The translations under genes were made by a program, and so were the position numbers. 14,743 nucleotides of DNA from assembly GCA_036506395.1 (NCBI GenBank), contig DASXRU010000134.1, forward strand, positions 1 to 14,743, read 5' to 3'. This stretch comes from DASXRU01 sp036506395. Its GTDB lineage: Bacteria > Acidobacteriota > Blastocatellia > Pyrinomonadales > Pyrinomonadaceae. How positions within the stretch are numbered: position 1 is the stretch's first letter; each line of letters begins with the position of its first letter. Of this stretch, positions 1 through 6,903 are shown piece by piece. The notes below the pieces were generated by a model, which was given only the letters and a program-made list of their open reading frames with translations, was not told the DNA's origin and searched no databases.

Positions 1-1480
1 CTTTCTCGAACAGCTTGCGGCCAATCTCGATGGATTCGGCTCGCTGCTGTTCCGCCACCCAATGGCGCACACGGTTGCGGGCCCGCGAGGTAACAATGAA
101 GTTCAACCAGTCGCGGGAAGGATGCGAGCTGGCCGTGGTCAGGATTTCCACCACATCGCCATTCTGGATCTGCGAGCGCAGCGGTACAATTCGCCCGTTA
201 ACGCGCGCTCCCGTGCAGGTGTTGCCCACCTCCGAGTGGATTATGTACGCAAAGTCAACCGGGGTAGCCCCTCGCGGCAACTGAATTACTTTTCCCATCG
301 GCGTAAACGCATAGACATCCTTCGGGTACAGATCCAGCTTTAAAGAATCGAGAAAGTCTCTGGAATCTTTTACTTCCTGCGTCCACTCGACAAGGGAGCG
401 CAGCGCCTTCAGGGCCTGATCGTCGTCGCGGGCCCCACGTTTTCCCTCTTTGTATTTCCAGTGCGCCGCCACACCCTCTTCGGCGATGTGATGCATGTCT
501 TCGGTGCGAATCTGGATTTCGAAAGGCTGGCCCTTAGAGCCGATGACCGACGTGTGCAGCGACTGGTAGAGGTTATCGCGAGGTGTCGCAATCCAATCCT
601 TAATTCGGCCTGGCACCGGCTTCCAGATGTTGTGAACCACACCCAGAGCAGCGTAGCAGTGCCGAATCTCGTTTGGCGTGATGATGCGCGCGGCCACCAG
701 ATCATAAACCTGATCCAGATCTATCTTCTGACGTCTCAGCTTTTTCCAGATTGAATACAATCTTTTGACCCGGCCCTCGATCAGGACGTAGGGAATTCCC
801 GCCTCGTGCATGTTTTCTTCGATGACCGAAGTGACTCCGTCCAGGAACGCTTCATTCTCGATGCGGCGCTTTTCAAGTTGCGCGGCGAGGTCGCGATAAT
901 CTTCCGGATGAAGATTTTGAAAAGCCAGGTCTTCGAGTTCGCCACGAAGTTTGCCCATGCCCAGCCGGTGAGCGATAGGCGCAAAGATGTCCATCGTCTC
1001 CTGAGCGATACGCTTTCGTTTGTCCGCGCTGAGATACTGCAGGGTACGCATGTTGTGCAGACGATCAGCCAACTTGACGAGCACGACGCGCACGTCATCC
1101 ACCATCGCCAGCAGCATCTTGCGCACGTTTTCCGCCTGCTGCTCCTCGCGCGAGACGTTGCTGATTTGCGCGATTTTTGTAAGACCATCTACCAGGTGCG
1201 TAATTTCTTCGCCGAAGTACTGGCGAATCGTATCCAGATCGACCAGGGTGTCTTCGACTACATCATGCAAAAGACCCGTGGAAACCGAAACGGCATCGAG
1301 CCGCATGTCCGCCAGGATGTTCGCCACCTCGAGCGGATGAACCAGATACGATTCTCCCGAAGCACGCTTTTGTCCTTTGTGTTCGCGCGCAGAGAAAAGA
1401 TAAGCCCGCCGCAACAGGTCAACATCGGCCTGCGGGTGGTTGCGGCGAACCTTATCGACGATGTCTTCGATACGAATCAT
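1..1480 (-). CDS. rel: Bifunctional (p)ppGpp synthetase/hydrolase, RelA/SpoT family (C-terminus cut by window edge)
   Basis: Makes and degrades the alarmone (p)ppGpp in the cytoplasm, controlling the stringent response. The visible 493 residues hold the N-terminal catalytic half and the TGS domain. The HD hydrolase domain is at about 20-190, with metal-ligand candidates His48 and His72-Asp73 in LLHDVVEDT and the KLADRLHNMRTL helix at 136-147. The synthetase domain is at about 230-345, with RVKRLYSIWKKL, the RIKD motif at 292-295, YQSLHT at 305-310 and EIQIRT at 321-326. TGS is at about 386-448. RIKD fits the RXKD signature of bifunctional Rel/SpoT enzymes rather than the EXDD of synthetase-only RelA, and the intact HD motif agrees. 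The ATG is fixed by an in-frame TGA two codons upstream and by the family-typical N-terminus MIRIEDIVDKV. No strong Shine-Dalgarno is visible. The helical and ACT-type regulatory domains should lie beyond the left edge. Confidence 0.96.
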   Translation of the reverse strand, partial: MIRIEDIVDKVRRNHPQADVDLLRRAYLFSAREHKGQKRASGESYLVHPLEVANILADMRLDAVSVSTGLLHDVVEDTLVDLDTIRQYFGEEITHLVDGLTKIAQISNVSREEQQAENVRKMLLAMVDDVRVVLVKLADRLHNMRTLQYLSADKRKRIAQETMDIFAPIAHRLGMGKLRGELEDLAFQNLHPEDYRDLAAQLEKRRIENEAFLDGVTSVIEENMHEAGIPYVLIEGRVKRLYSIWKKLRRQKIDLDQVYDLVAARIITPNEIRHCYAALGVVHNIWKPVPGRIKDWIATPRDNLYQSLHTSVIGSKGQPFEIQIRTEDMHHIAEEGVAAHWKYKEGKRGARDDDQALKALRSLVEWTQEVKDSRDFLDSLKLDLYPKDVYAFTPMGKVIQLPRGATPVDFAYIIHSEVGNTCTGARVNGRIVPLRSQIQNGDVVEILTTASSHPSRDWLNFIVTSRARNRVRHWVAEQQRAESIEIGRKLFEK

Positions 1481-1623
1481 GGTTCAGCGAATAGTAAGCG
1501 CTCCCGGTTTGATGCCGGATTCCGATCTTTGGTCCTCGATCTTTGCCTTTTCCGCCCAGCAGGAAGTTGGCGAACTAAAAGCCGCGTTTCGCCAAAAGAT
1601 CCAGGGCGGAAGATCAACGACCA

Positions 1624-1632
1624 ATTATAGCA
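1624..1632 (-). promoter_or_regulatory. Candidate extended -10 promoter element for rel
   Basis: On the minus strand this reads TGCTATAAT, a perfect match to the extended -10 consensus TGnTATAAT, about 145 bases upstream of the rel ATG. No good -35 hexamer lies at 16-18 bases (the 17-base position reads GCGAGT), which is tolerated at extended -10 promoters. The element directly abuts a perfect hairpin whose stem fills the -35/spacer region. This is a motif reading only. Confidence 0.5.
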
Positions 1633-1670
1633 ATAGGTGATGCTCGACTCGCTAGTCGAGCATCACCTAT
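1633..1670. repeat. Perfect 17-bp inverted repeat (hairpin) between the TPR lipoprotein gene and rel
   Basis: ATAGGTGATGCTCGACT at 1633-1649 and its exact reverse complement at 1654-1670 flank a CGCT loop. Neither strand has a T-run after the stem, so it is not a canonical intrinsic terminator. It lies 43 bases past the TPR-gene stop and immediately upstream of the putative rel extended -10. It could be an operator, an RNA stability or processing hairpin, a Rho-independent-like stop without a U-tract, or one copy of a dispersed palindromic repeat. Confidence 0.85.
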
Positions 1671-1713
1671 GGCGAAACGGGTATCAGTTCTCCCAGGTTT
1701 CCGGCCGATTTGG

Positions 1714-2550
1714 TTAACCGGATGGAGGGGTAGCTGCCTGGATAGCCTGTTCCTCTTTCTTCCTTCTTTCCTCGCTCAAAACCATGGCGCGCTTTCTGGC
1801 CTCGTCTGCCTGTTTGCTGTACTGGGCCTTCTGATCCAGCTTGCCATCCATCTCGGCAAGCCTGGCAGCCTCAACTAAGAGATTGGTCTTGTAGGACCAG
1901 GCCGATTCGTTATTGGGATCTAGCTTGATTGCCTTTTCCGCTTGTTCCAAACCGCGGACGACGCACATATGGGCGGTATCAAAATCCTTCTGATCTTTAG
2001 GTTTCTTGAATACAACTGCCTCTTTAGAGACCACCTTGTTCTCCGGCAGCTCAGTAATCTTGTAGGAACAATCCCAATCCTTGCCGGCCAAAATAGCATA
2101 TGCCTCCGCGCGTTTTTCCGCCGGCAGGTTGGAGTCATTCGCCCGTTGCGCGATCCAGTCGCGCAGCTTCTGGTCTTCCTTAATCGCTCCGTAGAGGGCG
2201 GCTACCGCTTTGTAAGCTTCTTCGTTGGTGGGATCGCTCTGAAGTATCTGTTGATAGGCCGCAATAGCTTCGCGCGCCTTGGCTATGTTTTCCGGGGTAT
2301 CAACGCCGGACTTGTACTGTGAATGGATTGTGCGAGCTACGAAAATTGGCGCGGTCTTGTTATTCGGATCAAGCGCCATAGCTCTTCTGGCGTGCTGCTC
2401 TGCCTCTTCGAAACGACCCTCTTTATAAGACCTCGCAGTCTCGTTCAGCTCATTCTTGGCCCGTATCTTGTTTACGAGCGAGCAGCCGGAGCTGGAAGCG
2501 ACAAGCAGCCCCAGGCTTACGATTGCCACTCTGGTCTGAGAGAGTTTCAT
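1714..2550 (-). CDS. TPR-repeat lipoprotein of the Ton cluster
   Basis: Predicted membrane-anchored lipoprotein of 278 residues. The chosen ATG gives a classic signal (MKLSQTR, hydrophobic core, SSGC) with the modified cysteine at Cys23. An upstream in-frame ATG at 2583 lacks a ribosome-binding site and would add 11 polar residues before the signal, whereas GGAG lies 10 bases before the chosen start. After the cysteine there are TPR-like helical pairs: LNETARSYKEGRFEEAEQHA.. ending LDPNN, AREAIAAYQQIL ending SDPTN, and VVRGLEQAEKAIK ending LDPNN, each followed by a second helix. The charged C-terminal tail (KQADEARKRAM...ERRKKEEQA) looks helical. It is the last gene of the tonB-exbB-exbD-exbD series, 94 bases after the second exbD, so a scaffold or assembly role beside the Ton complex is plausible but inferred. 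The exact family is not recognised. Confidence 0.85.
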   Translation of the reverse strand: MKLSQTRVAIVSLGLLVASSSGCSLVNKIRAKNELNETARSYKEGRFEEAEQHARRAMALDPNNKTAPIFVARTIHSQYKSGVDTPENIAKAREAIAAYQQILQSDPTNEEAYKAVAALYGAIKEDQKLRDWIAQRANDSNLPAEKRAEAYAILAGKDWDCSYKITELPENKVVSKEAVVFKKPKDQKDFDTAHMCVVRGLEQAEKAIKLDPNNESAWSYKTNLLVEAARLAEMDGKLDQKAQYSKQADEARKRAMVLSEERRKKEEQAIQAATPPSG

Positions 2551-2644
2551 CTGATCATGGCTCCATCTCTTTGTATCGGACATAGCGGCCGGGTAAGGGG
2601 CACGGGTCCGAAGTTCAGCCCGGCCTCGCCAACCTGTCGCCGTT

Positions 2645-3145
2645 CTACGAGGGCAAATCGTCCACTTGCAAGCCCACCGGATTGGCGCCGGCGCCTTTTA
2701 TGGCATCGATCACTTTTACCACATCGCCATATTTCACCGACCGCGGGGCCTTTACAAAGACCGTCTTTTCGATTCGCTGATCCTCCGGGAGATTAGTCTG
2801 GCTTTCCATTCCCGGCTTGTAAGCACGCTGCTCTTTCCGCTGTTGAAATACCTGTACCAGCTTCTGGCTAAGGGCGGCGGTATCGTTGACCGAGCCCATG
2901 CTTTCCTGATTCAGCTTTAGGCTCAAGTCGCCGGAGATCGTCACTACCAGCGTCAGGGGATTTGGTTTTAGCTGGCTGGTGTCCTCGTGCGGGTCACGCT
3001 GTGAAGGAATATCAGCCTTGAAACGACTTGGCTTTAGTGGCGTGACCACCATGAAAATAATGATTACCACCAGAAGCACGTCAATCAGCGGCGTGACATT
3101 GATGTATGGGACGGCACGAGCGCCGCCCCCGGTAGACATCCCCAT
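2645..3145 (-). CDS. exbD: ExbD/TolR-type biopolymer transport protein (second paralogue)
   Basis: Inner-membrane subunit of a TonB-ExbB-ExbD proton-driven motor. It has 166 residues: a short cytoplasmic N-terminus rich in Gly, one transmembrane helix at about 17-35 preceded by YINVTPLID, and a periplasmic domain. Asp22 in PLIDVLLVV is the conserved membrane carboxylate thought to carry protons in ExbD/TolR. The C-terminal half (TVFVKAPRSVKYGDVVKVID...) matches the family's periplasmic fold. It is longer than the upstream copy because of a polar stretch at about 45-115. GAGGAG lies 8 bases before the ATG. It follows the first exbD by 64 bases, indicating co-transcription. The two copies probably form a heteromer or serve different partners (inference). 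Confidence 0.93.
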   Translation of the reverse strand: MGMSTGGGARAVPYINVTPLIDVLLVVIIIFMVVTPLKPSRFKADIPSQRDPHEDTSQLKPNPLTLVVTISGDLSLKLNQESMGSVNDTAALSQKLVQVFQQRKEQRAYKPGMESQTNLPEDQRIEKTVFVKAPRSVKYGDVVKVIDAIKGAGANPVGLQVDDLPS

Positions 3146-3209
3146 AATATTTACTCCTCGATTCTCAAACCCGTCATCACAAATGAGCCGCGCTTGAAGT
3201 CAGGAAAGC

Positions 3210-3665
3210 TTAGGTGGCCGGAACGGCCGCCGCGCCGCCTTTCTTCTTCTTGTCGGCTACCAGGCCAATCTTATCAACGCCCTTTTCGCGAACAGCATTA
3301 ATAACGTTGACTACTTCGCCGTAGCTGACTCCGACGCCGCTCTTAACATAAACGATCCGGTCCTCTTCCTTCTTCTTCTCGAGCGCTTTTTCAACTTCGG
3401 TCTTCAAGTCATCCAGGCTGACTCTCTTCTTTCCCAGATAATATTCTCTATCATTCGGGATTGAGATGATGACCGCTGACTCTTTGTTGATATTGGTGTC
3501 TTCGTCCGCGTACTTCGTCTCGCGCGGAATGGCCACCGTGATGCCCTGTTGCAGGAAGGGGGTAACCACCATGAAGATGATCAACAGCACCAGCATGACA
3601 TCCACCATTGGCGTGACATTGATCTCGGATTGTAAGCCGCCTGTTCCACCACCTGACATTCCCAT
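3210..3665 (-). CDS. exbD: ExbD/TolR-type biopolymer transport protein (first paralogue)
   Basis: Inner-membrane proton-channel subunit working with ExbB and TonB. It has 151 residues with a Gly-rich start, EINVTPMVDVMLVLLIIF as membrane helix at about 15-34 containing the conserved Asp22, then a periplasmic domain including a charged helix (LKTEVEKALEKKKEED) and IVYVKSGVGVSYGEVVNVI. The tail is Lys/Ala-rich (DKKKKGGAAAVPAT). AAAGGAG lies 7 bases before the ATG, a strong ribosome-binding site. It sits between exbB and the second exbD in a same-strand series. It is shorter than and clearly divergent from its neighbour outside the membrane helix, so this is an old duplication, not a recent tandem copy. 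Confidence 0.94.
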   Translation of the reverse strand: MGMSGGGTGGLQSEINVTPMVDVMLVLLIIFMVVTPFLQQGITVAIPRETKYADEDTNINKESAVIISIPNDREYYLGKKRVSLDDLKTEVEKALEKKKEEDRIVYVKSGVGVSYGEVVNVINAVREKGVDKIGLVADKKKKGGAAAVPAT

Positions 3666-3762
3666 GAGAAAACTCCTTTCGAGCTACTGCTAAACCAGAA
3701 GCGTGGCGCGACGCCTGGAATGCGCCGTGCTCGACACCCCCTCGCCCCTCGAAACCAAACGG

Positions 3763-4542
3763 CTACGGTTTCAATTGCCGTGTGCGGTTCTTAATAAAAT
3801 AGTCCACCAGCTCGGAAGCGGAGTTGTCCATTTCCACAACAAACCCGTCCACCTTACCGGTGAAGTAATTGAACAGCCACACTGCCGGCACCGCGACCAC
3901 CAGACCAAGCGCCGTGGTGAACAGGGCCTCGGAAATTCCGCCGGCTACCGCAGCGATACCGGCTGTCTCGGCGTTCTTCATGCCGCGAAACGCATTGATA
4001 ATCCCGAACACCGTGCCAAACAATCCGACGAACGGGGCTGTCGAGCCGATGGTCGCCAGTCCGGAGAGGCCGCGGCGGAATTCAGCCGTCTTAATAGCTA
4101 TGGCCCTCTGCAGGGCACGCTTTGATGCCTCGATTTCTTCACCGGAAAGCTCAGTCGATTGCTCGTGCGCGCGGAATTCCTGCAAGCCACTATTGACCAC
4201 CATTGCCAGGTGCGATTTCCGATGTTTGTCGCTGATGTTAATGGCTTCTTCAATGCGGTCGTTCTTGAGCGCCTGGGCCACGCGGGGGGCGAATTCGCGC
4301 GATTGTTTCTTGGCCGCAGTGTAAGTCAGATAACGCTCGACCATTATCGCAATCGAATACACGGACATGATCAAGAGAATGATCACAACAGTGATGGCCA
4401 CGCCACCCATGTTTTTTACCATCTCCGTGATCGTGAATTCGTTACCGCCGGCGGCTGGCGTAGGGCTGGGAGTGGCTTGCTGCCACAGCAGAACAAAAAA
4501 GCCGAGCGCTTTCGTTCCGAGAAGACTGGTTAGAATAGTCAC
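3763..4542 (-). CDS. exbB: ExbB/TolQ/MotA-family proton channel protein
   Basis: Inner-membrane subunit that, with ExbD, uses the proton motive force to energise TonB. It has 259 residues from a GTG start. A hydrophobic N-terminal stretch (about 3-21) is followed by a Pro/Ala linker (ATPSPTPAAGG), then membrane helices at about 46-69, 162-185 and 208-229. The family core is clear: GLATIGSTAPFVGLFGTVFG and GISEALFTTALGLVVAVPAV, with a cytoplasmic helical region between the first two helices. The GTG at 4542 is preferred over an in-frame TTG at 4557 because GGAGGGG sits 6 bases before the GTG and would itself be inside the longer reading frame. The extra N-terminal segment may be a signal peptide or a fourth helix. 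It lies 93 bases downstream of tonB. Confidence 0.94.
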   Translation of the reverse strand: MTILTSLLGTKALGFFVLLWQQATPSPTPAAGGNEFTITEMVKNMGGVAITVVIILLIMSVYSIAIMVERYLTYTAAKKQSREFAPRVAQALKNDRIEEAINISDKHRKSHLAMVVNSGLQEFRAHEQSTELSGEEIEASKRALQRAIAIKTAEFRRGLSGLATIGSTAPFVGLFGTVFGIINAFRGMKNAETAGIAAVAGGISEALFTTALGLVVAVPAVWLFNYFTGKVDGFVVEMDNSASELVDYFIKNRTRQLKP

Positions 4543-4548
4543 GGTTAA

Positions 4549-4555
4549 CCCCTCC
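4549..4555 (-). promoter_or_regulatory. Ribosome-binding site deciding the exbB GTG start
   Basis: The minus strand reads GGAGGGG followed by TTAACC and GTG. The spacing is ideal for GTG at 4542 and rules against the TTG at 4557, which lies upstream of this site. Confidence 0.75.
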
Positions 4556-4587
4556 AAAGGTTTCTAAATTGATAGCAAACAGGCCAA

Positions 4588-4626
4588 AGCGGAAGAGCAC
4601 CAGATCATTCTCTGGCTCCTTCCGCT
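4588..4626 (-). promoter_or_regulatory. Imperfect intercistronic hairpin between tonB and exbB
   Basis: AGCGGAAG (4626-4619 on the minus strand) pairs with CTTCCGCT (4595-4588), and inner bases (GAGC..CAGA with TCTGG..GCTC) extend the stem with bulges. It starts 10 bases after the tonB stop and no long T-run follows, so it looks more like an mRNA-processing or partial attenuation structure than a full terminator. The function is inferred. Confidence 0.45.
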
Positions 4627-4635
4627 ATGCCGTCG

Positions 4636-5412
4636 TTATTGAGTGAAGTTATAAACTATCACGCCATTTACCTTGACTGGTTGGCCTGAAAGCTTTGTCG
4701 GCGAGAACTTCGACGCTCGCGCAGCAGCTACGGCTGCCGCCCGCAGCAGAGGGTGACCGGAAACGGCACTCGCCGAAATCACATTTCCGTTCTCGTCGAT
4801 TAGTACCTGGACCTGTACCGCACCGGAGGCGTGAGCGCTACGCGCAATCGCCGGATATGGCGGCGTCACCAGGCGCACCGCCCTTCCATTTAGCACTCCG
4901 CCCGAGATGGGAGCATGCGGCGTTGGTTTGGGAGGCGGCGGCGGCTCGTCAGAAGCAATCACAACTTTTTGCGGAGCGGTCCCCAGGCCGCCCGTTCCTG
5001 AGCCGGCCGCCATGGGTGCAATCGCGTTGGAATCAGAGCCACCGACGACGGTCTGCACTCCTTTTCGCACCGGCGGGACATCGCTGGCCTTGGCCGAGAT
5101 CTCTTTCGGCACCAGGTCCGTGCGGGTAACGTCAGCAATCAATTCTCTGCGGACGTCAACCTGCTGGTTGATGTTCACCTTTTCGGCCGGCTTTGGCGCC
5201 TCCGCCTTTGGCTGGTCCGCAACAATAACCGGCGCTACCAACGAAGTCAGCTCGAGGTTTTGAACATCAAGTTGCGCGTTGTACCACAGGATACCGGCAA
5301 TAAAGAAAGCCACTCCCAGTATCACGTAAACCCCGGCAGTAATCAGAAGAAACGAGCCTTTTCGCGCAGTGTCTTCTCTGTGCGAATTAGACTCGACCAG
5401 ATTCTCAAACAT
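4636..5412 (-). CDS. tonB: Energy transducer TonB
   Basis: Periplasm-spanning protein that transmits ExbB/ExbD motor energy to outer-membrane TonB-dependent transporters. It has 258 residues: a cytoplasmic N-terminus (1-20), one membrane helix at about 21-44, and a long flexible periplasmic linker rich in Pro, Ala and Lys (PKAEAPKPAEK near 68-78, DEPPPPPKPTP at 155-165). The C-terminal TonB domain at about 178-258 has the family features VTPPYPAIAR, a GAVQVQVLIDENGNV strand-turn, HPLLRAAAVAAARASKFSP and VNGVIVYNFTQ. GGGAGG lies 8 bases before the ATG. It is the first gene of the cluster with exbB, two exbD genes and a TPR lipoprotein, and follows a 372-base non-coding region with a candidate promoter. 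A separate TolA-like role is less likely because the C-terminal domain is TonB type. Confidence 0.93.
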   Translation of the reverse strand: MFENLVESNSHREDTARKGSFLLITAGVYVILGVAFFIAGILWYNAQLDVQNLELTSLVAPVIVADQPKAEAPKPAEKVNINQQVDVRRELIADVTRTDLVPKEISAKASDVPPVRKGVQTVVGGSDSNAIAPMAAGSGTGGLGTAPQKVVIASDEPPPPPKPTPHAPISGGVLNGRAVRLVTPPYPAIARSAHASGAVQVQVLIDENGNVISASAVSGHPLLRAAAVAAARASKFSPTKLSGQPVKVNGVIVYNFTQ

Positions 5413-5606
5413 GTTTATTTCCTCCCTATTCCGGTGCCAAAAGGATCAGGGGTCAGAACCAACTCTGGAAAATACTCTACTCAAACGCCGCCTTCGCGCC
5501 CGCTTGAGCTCTAACAAAGATTGAAGGGGAAGCAGCGGAGGGCCTGGCGCTCTTGAGCTCGCCGAAAAGTTGAAACCCAGCCACTGGTGCGAGATTCACA
5601 CAAAAC

Positions 5607-5618
5607 AACTGGCCAGTT
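5607..5618. promoter_or_regulatory. Perfect 12-bp palindrome upstream of tonB (possible operator)
   Basis: AACTGGCCAGTT is an exact palindrome about 195 bases before the tonB start and about 85 bases downstream of the candidate -10. Its size fits a dimeric regulator site, but it matches no operator I can name. It could be chance. Confidence 0.3.
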
Positions 5619-5703
5619 CAACATAGACCACCGTGCGACCCGATCTTTAGTTTTTGAAACGGGGCACGAAACTTGGCATATTTAATTGGCCAGCAACGGC
5701 CGA

Positions 5704-5733
5704 AGTCTATGCCCCGAAGCTTGGGAAAGTCAA
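5704..5733 (-). promoter_or_regulatory. Candidate sigma-70-like promoter for the tonB cluster
   Basis: The minus strand has TTGACT (5733-5728; 5 of 6 to TTGACA), an 18-base spacer, and TAGACT (5709-5704; 4 of 6 to TATAAT). It is the best match I found in the region between secF and tonB and implies a leader of roughly 290 bases. Confidence 0.4.
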
Positions 5734-5784
5734 GCAGAAAATCGAAGATAACTAACTTAAATAAATGATGACTGAGCGGAAAGC

Positions 5785-6897
5785 TTAAGCAGTGTTTTCT
5801 CTTGTCTGTGACCGCATGGCGGCAGTACCCACAGCCTGTTCCCGCTTGCGCTTCGCTCCCGAACCTCGATCACCGGTGGAAATCCCGCTCTTTGAAGGAG
5901 GCGCTGAGATCCTGTTCGCTCTTTCAAGTCTTTGTTCCCACCAAACCATAATCGGGCTGGCAATCGCAATTGAAGAATAGGTTCCAAAGGTGATGCCAAC
6001 CAGCAGGGCCAGGGAGAAGCCATGTAATACTTCGCCGCCGAAGATCACCATCGCGAGTACCGAGAGAAAGACGAGACCGGATGTGATCACAGTGCGCGAA
6101 AGCGTTTGATTAATGGAATCGTTGGTTATCTTGTAAAGCGAATCACGGCGATGTAGTCTCCGGTTTTCCCGAATGCGATCAAAGACGACTATGGTGTCAT
6201 TGACGGAGAAGCCAACCAGCGTCAGCAAGGCCGCGATCACCGTCAGGCTGATCTCCCACTGGAATATTGAAAAGAAGCCGAGTGTGACGAGCACGTCGTG
6301 AAAGACTGCGATCACTGCCGCCGCCCCATACGTCCATTCAAAACGAAAGGCGATATAAACCAGGATCCCCACCAGCGCCGCCAAAGTTACAGCAATCGCC
6401 TGATTCCGCAACTGTTGTCCGGCGACCGGGCCTACCGCTTCCGTGCCAACGATTTTGTAAGCCGCCTGCGGCTCCGAGTTGAGATCTTTTTGAGCTTCGG
6501 GGCCAAAGGTATTTAGCGCCTGTCTGACCTTCGTGCGCCCAACATCGACCTGGGCCTTATCTTCCGCCGCCGTGTCGGCAGGGCCTTCCAGCGGCAGCTT
6601 GATCAATACCTCGTCCGGCTTATCGACCGCGGGCTGAACGATGGCGTCGTGCACGCCCTGAGCGGCGAGCGCCGCGTGAATTGCTTCGGCGGTCGGACGC
6701 TGTTTGAACTTGATCGTGACCACTGTACCGCCTTTGAAGTCCACGCCCAGATTAAAAGCTTCCGTCCCATGCGGATGCTTCACCCCACGAAAAACCGCAG
6801 AGCCGAGCCCGGCGAGCATCAGGATAACCGAAACAGCGATAAACCACCGGCGGTTTCCCAGCCAGTCGATGCGAACCTCTTTGAATACTTGAATCAT
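5785..6897 (-). CDS. secF: Protein translocase subunit SecF
   Basis: Inner-membrane partner of SecD. Together they use the proton motive force to pull exported proteins through the Sec channel. It has 370 residues: TM1 at about 18-36, the SecF N-terminal motif FNLGVDFKGGTVV (48-60), a periplasmic domain to about 165, then five membrane helices from about 168 to 320. Conserved transport residues are present: Asp201 in AVFHDVLVTLGFF, and the block TLVGFSVNDTIVVFDRIREN at 227-246 including Asn233, Asp234 and Arg241. The C-terminal tail (about 325-370) is basic and Ser/Gly-rich, longer than the membrane core needs. The ATG follows the secD stop by 6 bases with no Shine-Dalgarno, implying translational coupling. 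Confidence 0.97.
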   Translation of the reverse strand: MIQVFKEVRIDWLGNRRWFIAVSVILMLAGLGSAVFRGVKHPHGTEAFNLGVDFKGGTVVTIKFKQRPTAEAIHAALAAQGVHDAIVQPAVDKPDEVLIKLPLEGPADTAAEDKAQVDVGRTKVRQALNTFGPEAQKDLNSEPQAAYKIVGTEAVGPVAGQQLRNQAIAVTLAALVGILVYIAFRFEWTYGAAAVIAVFHDVLVTLGFFSIFQWEISLTVIAALLTLVGFSVNDTIVVFDRIRENRRLHRRDSLYKITNDSINQTLSRTVITSGLVFLSVLAMVIFGGEVLHGFSLALLVGITFGTYSSIAIASPIMVWWEQRLERANRISAPPSKSGISTGDRGSGAKRKREQAVGTAAMRSQTRENTA

Positions 6898-6903
6898 GAC
6901 AAA

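Larger units (their letters stand above)
5413..5784 (-). other. Non-coding leader region between secF and the tonB cluster
   Basis: No coding frame is convincing. It contains a candidate promoter (5704-5733), a 12-bp palindrome (5607-5618) and 7-base inverted arms CGGGGCA/TGCCCCG (5711-5717 and 5661-5667) bracketing an AT-rich stretch. AGAGCTCAAG-type direct repeats occur near 5504-5515 and 5550-5560. I saw no clear terminator after secF and no recognisable riboswitch core. Confidence 0.6.

Noticed and set aside
806..1630. A 274-codon plus-strand open frame opposite rel
   Set aside because: The minus strand encodes an unmistakable RelA/SpoT protein over the same bases, and the plus-strand product has no domain features. 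It is a shadow of rel codon bias.
1633..1670. The perfect hairpin as an intrinsic terminator
   Set aside because: No T-run follows on either strand, and a TATAAT-type box follows instead. It is kept as a palindrome of unknown role.
2551..2583. ATG at 2583 as the start of the TPR lipoprotein
   Set aside because: It has no ribosome-binding site and would put a polar segment ahead of a complete lipoprotein signal that starts with MK at 2550.
5413..5784. A cobalamin or other known riboswitch in front of tonB
   Set aside because: The location is suggestive, but I could not recognise a B12-box or any other conserved core by eye.
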